Source: a virus
Virus record (IMG/VR): IMGVR_UViG_3300044986_000742
Location: 1-41,662 of that record
Strand: one strand, 5' to 3'
DNA length: 41,662 bases
Made by a program: the position numbers and the translations under genes. Shown here piece after piece: positions 37,542-41,662 of the stretch; positions within the stretch are counted from its first letter, which is position 1; every line of letters starts with the position of its first letter. The notes beneath the pieces were generated by a model that worked only from the letters and a program-made list of their open reading frames with translations, had not been told where the DNA came from and ran no database searches.

Positions 37542-37693
37542 CCTTTGTTCCGCTCCTCATCTGCACGATCTGCTACGGCTGGACGGCGGTGGGCTTTTAC
37601 ATGCAGAGCAACTACCCCATGTCGGCGGTCTTTGCCGGTTACATGTTTAGCAATTTCGCTTTTTTGTACATATCGCTGACGACATGTCGATAG
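37538..37693 (+). CDS. Small two-helix membrane protein, 51 residues
   Basis: A GTG start overlapping the HExxH gene's TGA. Hydrophobic segments FVPLLICTICYGWTAVGFY and SAVFAGYMFSNFAFLYISL could span the membrane twice with a short loop (MQSNYPM). No known motif. It closes the inserted cassette; the 220-bp capsid leader follows. Confidence 0.5.
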   Translation: MTFVPLLICTICYGWTAVGFYMQSNYPMSAVFAGYMFSNFAFLYISLTTCR

Positions 37694-37704
37694 CTTCGAC
37701 ATTT

Positions 37705-37716
37705 TTTGACTAAACC
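37705..37716 (-). promoter_or_regulatory. 12-bp dispersed element, inverted, left edge of capsid leader
   Basis: Exact copy, + strand TTTGACTAAACC, fused to a near copy of the TAAACYCTTGCGCCA repeat (37711-37725). It faces the copy at 37884. Confidence 0.7.
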
Positions 37717-37883
37717 CTTGCGCCACTTTCCGGCGCAGCGTAATCGTCAGCACAGTTAGGCAGACACCTCCTTGTTGAGCCTGCCCGACGGCAACCCAAG
37801 GCCGACGACCCGTCACGAACGGATACTCGGTAGCGCCGCGGGACAGAAAACCAACAACAACCCGACCGAATCGGCGCGATGCC

Positions 37884-37895
37884 GGTTTAGTCAAA
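37884..37895 (+). promoter_or_regulatory. 12-bp dispersed element, right edge of capsid leader
   Basis: Exact GGTTTAGTCAAA, immediately upstream of the capsid ribosome-binding site (AAAGGAG at 37899-37905). Confidence 0.75.
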
Positions 37896-37913
37896 ACCAA
37901 AGGAGAAACAACT

Positions 37914-38822
37914 ATGTCTGCTATTGCACAGATCCCGCAATACTTCACGACGGAGTTCACCTCCAACTGGGAACACCTCCTCCAGCAGAAGGTTTCCAAG
38001 TTGCGTGAGTTCGTGTCCGTGGAGTCTGTTCGCGGCAAAGAAAAAACATTCAACCAGATGGCCGCGGTCGAAATGACCAAAATCACCAACCGCGCCTCTG
38101 ACACCAACATCAGCGATGTGGCCTTGGCCAAACGCTGGCTGCGTCCGTATCCCTACGAGCATGCCACCCTCTTTGACGAGTGGGATGCCGAATACTTGGG
38201 CGAAGTCAGCCTTCCGCAGTCCGAAACCGTTGCGAACCACGCGATGGCCTACATGCGGACTTGCGACAAAGTCATCATCGACGCCGCGCTTGGCACCGCC
38301 TACACGGGCGAAACCGGCGTGACCCCGACCAGCTTGCCTTCGGGCCAGAAAGTCGCCGTCGATTACGTCGAAACCGGCTCCGCCGCCAACAGCGGCCTCA
38401 CCATCGCGAAACTTCGCCAAGCCGCTTACCTCCTCAACGAGGCGGAAGTGGACGACAGCGATCCGCGCATCATCGTGGTCAGCGCCAAGCAAATCCAAGA
38501 TTTGCTCCGCACGACCGAAGTGACGAGCGCCGACTTCAACAGCGTCAAGGCGCTGGTGCAGGGCGACATCGACACCTTCATGGGCTTCAAGTTCCGCCGC
38601 GTGGCGTCGTCCTTGCTTCCCTACGTCGCCGCAACCGGCGTCCGCACTTGCTTCGCCTACGTCCGCTCCGGCCTCAAGCTGGCCGACGCCGGTCGCAAGG
38701 TGCATGTGGACATCCGCGCCGACAAGTCGCACTCCCTGCAAATCCGCACCGTGGCCAGCCTTGGTGCGACACGCATGGAAGAGAAGAAGGTCGTGGAAGT
38801 TGCCGCCGACGAGGTTCTCTAA
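37914..38822 (+). CDS. Major capsid protein
   Basis: A 302-residue protein of the HK97-fold phage capsid type. The start SAIAQIPQYFTTEFTSNWEHLLQQKVSKLREFV is typical of podovirus capsid proteins. 'RWLRPYPYEHATLFDEWDAEYLG' (about 75-97) corresponds to the E-loop-to-P-domain region, and AYLLNEAEVDDSDPRIIVVSAKQIQDLL and TFMGFKFRRVASSLLPYV to the A-domain core. It is preceded by the strongest Shine-Dalgarno of the genome (AAAGGAG), as expected for the most abundant virion protein. No protease cleavage site or extra domain is obvious. Confidence 0.88.
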   Translation: MSAIAQIPQYFTTEFTSNWEHLLQQKVSKLREFVSVESVRGKEKTFNQMAAVEMTKITNRASDTNISDVALAKRWLRPYPYEHATLFDEWDAEYLGEVSLPQSETVANHAMAYMRTCDKVIIDAALGTAYTGETGVTPTSLPSGQKVAVDYVETGSAANSGLTIAKLRQAAYLLNEAEVDDSDPRIIVVSAKQIQDLLRTTEVTSADFNSVKALVQGDIDTFMGFKFRRVASSLLPYVAATGVRTCFAYVRSGLKLADAGRKVHVDIRADKSHSLQIRTVASLGATRMEEKKVVEVAADEVL

Positions 38823-38854
38823 TCAACAACAACCAACCATAGGAGAATCATAAT

Positions 38855-39325
38855 ATGGCTACGTTCTACACCGACATCGCTCCCGAAAATCTGGAGCTTA
38901 ACGTCCGCAACCGCGTGGACGGCGACCTTGTCAAAGGCAACGTCGTTTACGCGCAGGCGACCTACACGACCACCGGCACCGAAGCGGCCAGCGGCGACAA
39001 CATCAATGTTGCCGTCCTGCCCGTCGGCGCGATCCCGCTGCCCGAACTGTGGCGCGTCAACAACGAGGCGTCGATTGGCGGCTCCGTTGTGGCGATCCCG
39101 AAGATCGGTGACGCGGGCGACGACGACCGTTACAGCGCGACCTCCATCTCGCTGAACAGTTCGACCGCCGGTTCCGCCGCTGTTACTCCGAACATCGGAG
39201 CCAGCGTCGTGCCGCGTTACGCCGTGACCGCCGACACCCGCACGGTTGTCGCCGCGATCACGCGCACCAACGCGCTCACCGCAGGCAAGCGCATCAGCTT
39301 CTTGCTCGCGTTCCGCATGCCCTAA
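38855..39325 (+). CDS. Head decoration / minor head protein candidate
   Basis: A 156-residue beta-rich protein (MATFYTDIAPENLELNVRN, then GDNINVAVLPVGAIPLPELWRV, then a Ser/Thr/Asn-rich middle) encoded directly after the capsid gene with a clear GGAG. Proteins of this kind are commonly decoration or head-fibre components; the exact role is not shown. It is followed by a terminator-like hairpin, so head genes form a unit separate from the tail genes. Confidence 0.6.
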   Translation: MATFYTDIAPENLELNVRNRVDGDLVKGNVVYAQATYTTTGTEAASGDNINVAVLPVGAIPLPELWRVNNEASIGGSVVAIPKIGDAGDDDRYSATSISLNSSTAGSAAVTPNIGASVVPRYAVTADTRTVVAAITRTNALTAGKRISFLLAFRMP

Positions 39326-39341
39326 AGGCACTCACCGCCGC

Positions 39342-39374
39342 TGGCAGACCGGCTTTAATAGTCTGCCACCTTTT
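39342..39374 (+). terminator. Factor-independent terminator-like hairpin
   Basis: TGGCAGAC (39342-39349) pairs with GTCTGCCA (39361-39368) across an 11-base loop. ACC and TTTT (39371-39374) follow just before the gp11-like gene. The U-tract is short and offset, so partial termination or attenuation between capsid and tail genes is likely. Confidence 0.6.
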
Positions 39375-39382
39375 ACACTTTC

Positions 39383-39988
39383 ATGGCCGACGAAACCTCC
39401 ATTTGCAATCTGGCTTTGGCCAAGCTGGGCATCAGCCCGATCATGGCGCTGACTGACGATTCCAAGCAGGCCCAGTTTTGCAATCGTTTCTTCGCTCAAA
39501 CCCGCGACGAAGTCTTGCAGTCCCATCGCTGGAACTTCGCCATGCGCCGCTCCGCGCTCAACAAGCTGGCCAACGCCCCGCAAAGCGAGTGGGAGAGCGC
39601 CTACCAGTTGCCGTTTGACTGCCTGCGCGTCGTCCAACTCAATGGCTACGAGCCCAACGAAAGGCTGGGGGAGTTTAGCGTCGAGGGCGACCAGCTTCTG
39701 ACCAACGCGGAGGAGGCCAACATCCGGTATGTGTCCCGCGTGGAGGACGGCAGCTTCTACCACCCGCTCTTTGTCCACGCCTTGGCCACCATGCTGGCCT
39801 CGCGCTTGGCAGGCCCGTTAACCGGCAGCCGCAACATGCCGCAGGAACTGCTGCAAGAATACGAAGCCATCACCGGCCCCAAGGCCCGCATGGCCGACGC
39901 TTTTGAGGAGCGTCTCCGGCGTAAGATGCCGTGGACGAACAGCGACCTTGTCGCCGCCCGCTACACCAAGTTCCCGTCCAGCCAATAG
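39383..39988 (+). CDS. Tail tubular protein A-like (T7 gp11)
   Basis: A 201-residue protein with the gp11/gp4-type adaptor start (ADETSICNLALAKLGISPI, then SKQAQFCNRFFAQTRDEVLQSHRWNFAM), then LPFDCLRVVQLNGYEPN and ANIRYVSRVEDGSFYHPLFVHALATMLA. This is the conserved podovirus head-tail adaptor that binds the portal and the gp12-like tube. The order portal ... capsid, gp11, gp12 is that of T7. Confidence 0.88.
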   Translation: MADETSICNLALAKLGISPIMALTDDSKQAQFCNRFFAQTRDEVLQSHRWNFAMRRSALNKLANAPQSEWESAYQLPFDCLRVVQLNGYEPNERLGEFSVEGDQLLTNAEEANIRYVSRVEDGSFYHPLFVHALATMLASRLAGPLTGSRNMPQELLQEYEAITGPKARMADAFEERLRRKMPWTNSDLVAARYTKFPSSQ

Positions 39989-39991
39989 GTC

Positions 39992-41662
39992 ATGGCCAAT
40001 CTCCTCGTCACCGCCCTCAATGCAGGCGAGTTGAGTCCTTACATGGACGCCCGCACGGACGTCGAAAAATACCGCAGCGGATGCCGCACGCTGGAGAACA
40101 TGGTCGTCCTGCCCTACGGAGGCGTCTACCGCCGCGCTGGCACCGAGTATCTGGGCGAAGCCAAGAACGCCAACCAGCGTTGCCGCTTGATCGGGTTTAA
40201 CTTCAGCGTGACCACCCGCTTTGTCTTGGAGTTTGGCCACCAATACATCCGGTTCTGGGGCAACGACTCACAAGTGCTTTCCGGCGGTTCGCCCTTGGAA
40301 GTGGCCAGTCCCTACCAAGAAAGCGAACTGCGCGAACTGCAATACGTCCAAGTCAACGACATCATGTATATCGCGCACGCCAACCACGCGCCGCGCAAGC
40401 TGACCCGCGTCAGCGACACGAACTGGACGCTGACCACCGTCGCGTGGAGCTATCCGCCGCTCCTCGACCAAAACCTCACGACCACCACCATCGCTTCCTC
40501 CGCGGCCTCTGGCAGCGCCACGTTGACCGCCAGCGCGTCTGTTTTCCAAGCGGGCCATGTGGGTAGCCAGTGGGCTATCCAGTGGCCGCGCAACAGCGGG
40601 TCGGTCGATGAAACCATTGACGCCAACAAAGTCAGCCAAGGAACGCTCGACATCCAAGGATCGTGGACAATCACCACGGTAGGAACGTGGATTGGCAAAA
40701 TCCGCTTACTCCGCATCCCGCAGGAGAAAATGGATTCTAACGGAGGGCGGGATCTGACCGCCTTGGCCCGCTCGACGACGACCGCGACAGCCACCCGCAC
40801 CGCCCACGGCTACGCCACGGGCGACGAAGTTTTCATTCCCTCCACCGTGGCCGCGCCCTTTGCCGGAACCTATGCGATCACCGTCACCGGAGCCGACACC
40901 TACACCTTCACTGTGGCCAACAGCGGGGCCGCGTCGGCCAGCGATGCGCCCGTGCAGAACTTGAGCAAGATGGAGGTGGTGCGGGAGTTCACCTCGCTGA
41001 CCACCGCCCGCAACTTCACCGCCACCGGCACCGAAGACGAGCGCGTCGGCCTTAAGCTGCGCGTCACCGACTACGTCTCCAACACCAGCGCCCGCGTCTT
41101 CCTTGAATCCACCGACTTCAACTCCGGCGGCACCGTCACGATCAACAGCGTGGCCAGCGGCACCAGCGCCGGAGCCACGGTCAACAAGTGGCTGGGATCG
41201 GTCATCACCGGAACCACCCAATGGAGCGAGGCCGCGTTCTCCGCGGTGCGCGGCTACCCGCGGGCCGTCGCCATCCACGAACAGCGCCTCTGCTTCGGCG
41301 GCACCGCCCACCAGCCCAACACCGTCTGGTGCAGCAAGGTAGACGACTTTGAGAATTTCCAGACCGGAGCCGCTGCCGACGACGCGCTGTCCTTTTCGGT
41401 CGCCTCCTCCGAGGGCAACCGCATCGCGTGGATGTTCAGCCAGAAGCGCCTCATGCTGGGCACTTCGGGCGACGAGTGGACGATTGGCGGCGCGGACAGC
41501 GGGCAGGCGTTTAGCGCGACCAACGTGCAGGCACAAAAGCAAAGCAGCTTCGGATCGAAGACCATGCGGGCCATCCTGCTCAACGACGTCCTGCTCTTTG
41601 TCCAGCGCCGCGGGCGCAAGGTGCGGGAGCTAACGTATAACTTTGAACGCGACGGCTGGGTC
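39992..41662 (+). CDS. Tail tubular protein B-like (T7 gp12-type nozzle), 5' part
   Basis: This is the N-terminal part of the gene that continues at base 1 (839 residues in total after joining). The start is characteristic: LVTALNAGELSPYMDARTD, then YRSGCRTLENMVVLPYGGVY and RRAGTEYLGEAK. The family is found across podoviruses as tail tube/nozzle. Around residues 250-325 an inserted beta domain (TAHGYATGDEVFIPS, YAITVTGADTYTFTV) resembles one in the tail fibre. Later QRLCFGGTAHQPNTVWCSKVDDFENF is the conserved beta-propeller-like core. The frame is open to the end of the window. It starts three bases after the gp11-like stop. Confidence 0.88.
   Translation, partial: MANLLVTALNAGELSPYMDARTDVEKYRSGCRTLENMVVLPYGGVYRRAGTEYLGEAKNANQRCRLIGFNFSVTTRFVLEFGHQYIRFWGNDSQVLSGGSPLEVASPYQESELRELQYVQVNDIMYIAHANHAPRKLTRVSDTNWTLTTVAWSYPPLLDQNLTTTTIASSAASGSATLTASASVFQAGHVGSQWAIQWPRNSGSVDETIDANKVSQGTLDIQGSWTITTVGTWIGKIRLLRIPQEKMDSNGGRDLTALARSTTTATATRTAHGYATGDEVFIPSTVAAPFAGTYAITVTGADTYTFTVANSGAASASDAPVQNLSKMEVVREFTSLTTARNFTATGTEDERVGLKLRVTDYVSNTSARVFLESTDFNSGGTVTINSVASGTSAGATVNKWLGSVITGTTQWSEAAFSAVRGYPRAVAIHEQRLCFGGTAHQPNTVWCSKVDDFENFQTGAAADDALSFSVASSEGNRIAWMFSQKRLMLGTSGDEWTIGGADSGQAFSATNVQAQKQSSFGSKTMRAILLNDVLLFVQRRGRKVRELTYNFERDGWV
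41407..41662. repeat. Terminal overlap repeat, right copy
   Basis: Direct copy of bases 1-256 with two synonymous differences (41533 A, 41536 A). See the left copy. Confidence 0.95.

Larger units (their letters stand above)
37694..37913 (+). promoter_or_regulatory. Non-coding leader of the capsid gene
   Basis: A 220-bp interval without a convincing ORF. It starts with an inverted 12-bp element (37705), runs into TAAACCCTTGCGCCA with a TGCGCC-ACTTTCC-GGCGCA hairpin (37719-37737), has a CCGT-CACGA-ACGG hairpin around 37810-37822, and ends with a forward 12-bp element (37884) and AAAGGAG before the capsid ATG. It probably holds the capsid promoter and may form a structured 5' leader; no known riboswitch was recognised. 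Confidence 0.55.

Noticed and set aside
37760-37880. A known riboswitch (SAM- or cobalamin-type) in the capsid leader
   Set aside because: Short resemblances such as CGGCAACCC are not enough; the conserved cores of these riboswitches are absent.
1-41662. CRISPR array or insertion sequence
   Set aside because: No regularly spaced 25-40 bp repeats with spacers and no transposase-type gene or terminal inverted repeats were seen.

Overview
This window is a complete or near-complete genome of a temperate, short-tailed bacteriophage (podovirus). It is circular or circularly permuted. Bases 1-256 repeat as bases 41407-41662 with two synonymous differences, so the ends join inside one tail gene and the unit length is about 41,406 bp. 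Base composition is GC-rich and almost every gene lies on the + strand with stop/start overlaps. The only clear minus-strand gene is the integrase. The host cannot be read directly. The attP core matches the 3' end of a bacterial glycine tRNA, and many genes lack a clear Shine-Dalgarno. A Gram-negative host is likely; Verrucomicrobiota is only a weak guess from the look of the integrase N-terminus.

Layout: (a) 28619-41662 and 1-1105: packaging and virion genes in T7-like order. These are small terminase, a receptor-binding-type protein, large terminase, T7 gp8-type portal, scaffold, an unusual four-gene cassette (metallophosphoesterase, winged-helix protein, HExxH protein, membrane protein), major capsid, a head protein, and gp11-like and gp12-like tail tube proteins. 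(b) 1130-11952: internal/ejection proteins equivalent to T7 gp13 (GNAT-like), gp14, gp15 and a giant 2550-residue gp16-position protein carrying an ADP-ribosyltransferase-like module. (c) 11998-18605: a T7-type tail fibre and other appendage/adhesin genes mixed with small conserved phage genes. (d) 18645-19891: lysis genes (holin candidates and M15 endolysin). (e) 19827-21228: integrase (minus strand) and attP. (f) 21229-28592: early region with two ribbon-helix-helix regulators, RecT, a RecE-type exonuclease, RusA, a replication initiator with an apparent embedded origin, an SSB-like protein, a nuclease-like protein and a Fringe-like glycosyltransferase. There is no phage RNA polymerase or DNA polymerase, so a T7-type virion is combined with lambda-like recombination, replication and lysogeny functions.

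The most striking non-coding signal is an asymmetric 12-bp element, GGTTTAGTCAAA. It occurs 10 times exactly and twice with one mismatch, mostly at gene boundaries. Its length, dispersion and bias toward one orientation recall the stoperators of mycobacteriophage L5, suggesting a genome-wide repression system. Three other regulatory structures stand out: three perfect ACTGTCNGACAGT palindromes around the two RHH genes, four CATATG repeats at exact 11-bp spacing inside the replication gene (a lambda-like internal origin), and a 220-bp non-coding leader before the capsid gene flanked by inverted copies of the 12-mer. No stretch longer than about 225 bp lacks a gene; the two longest are the attP region and the capsid leader.
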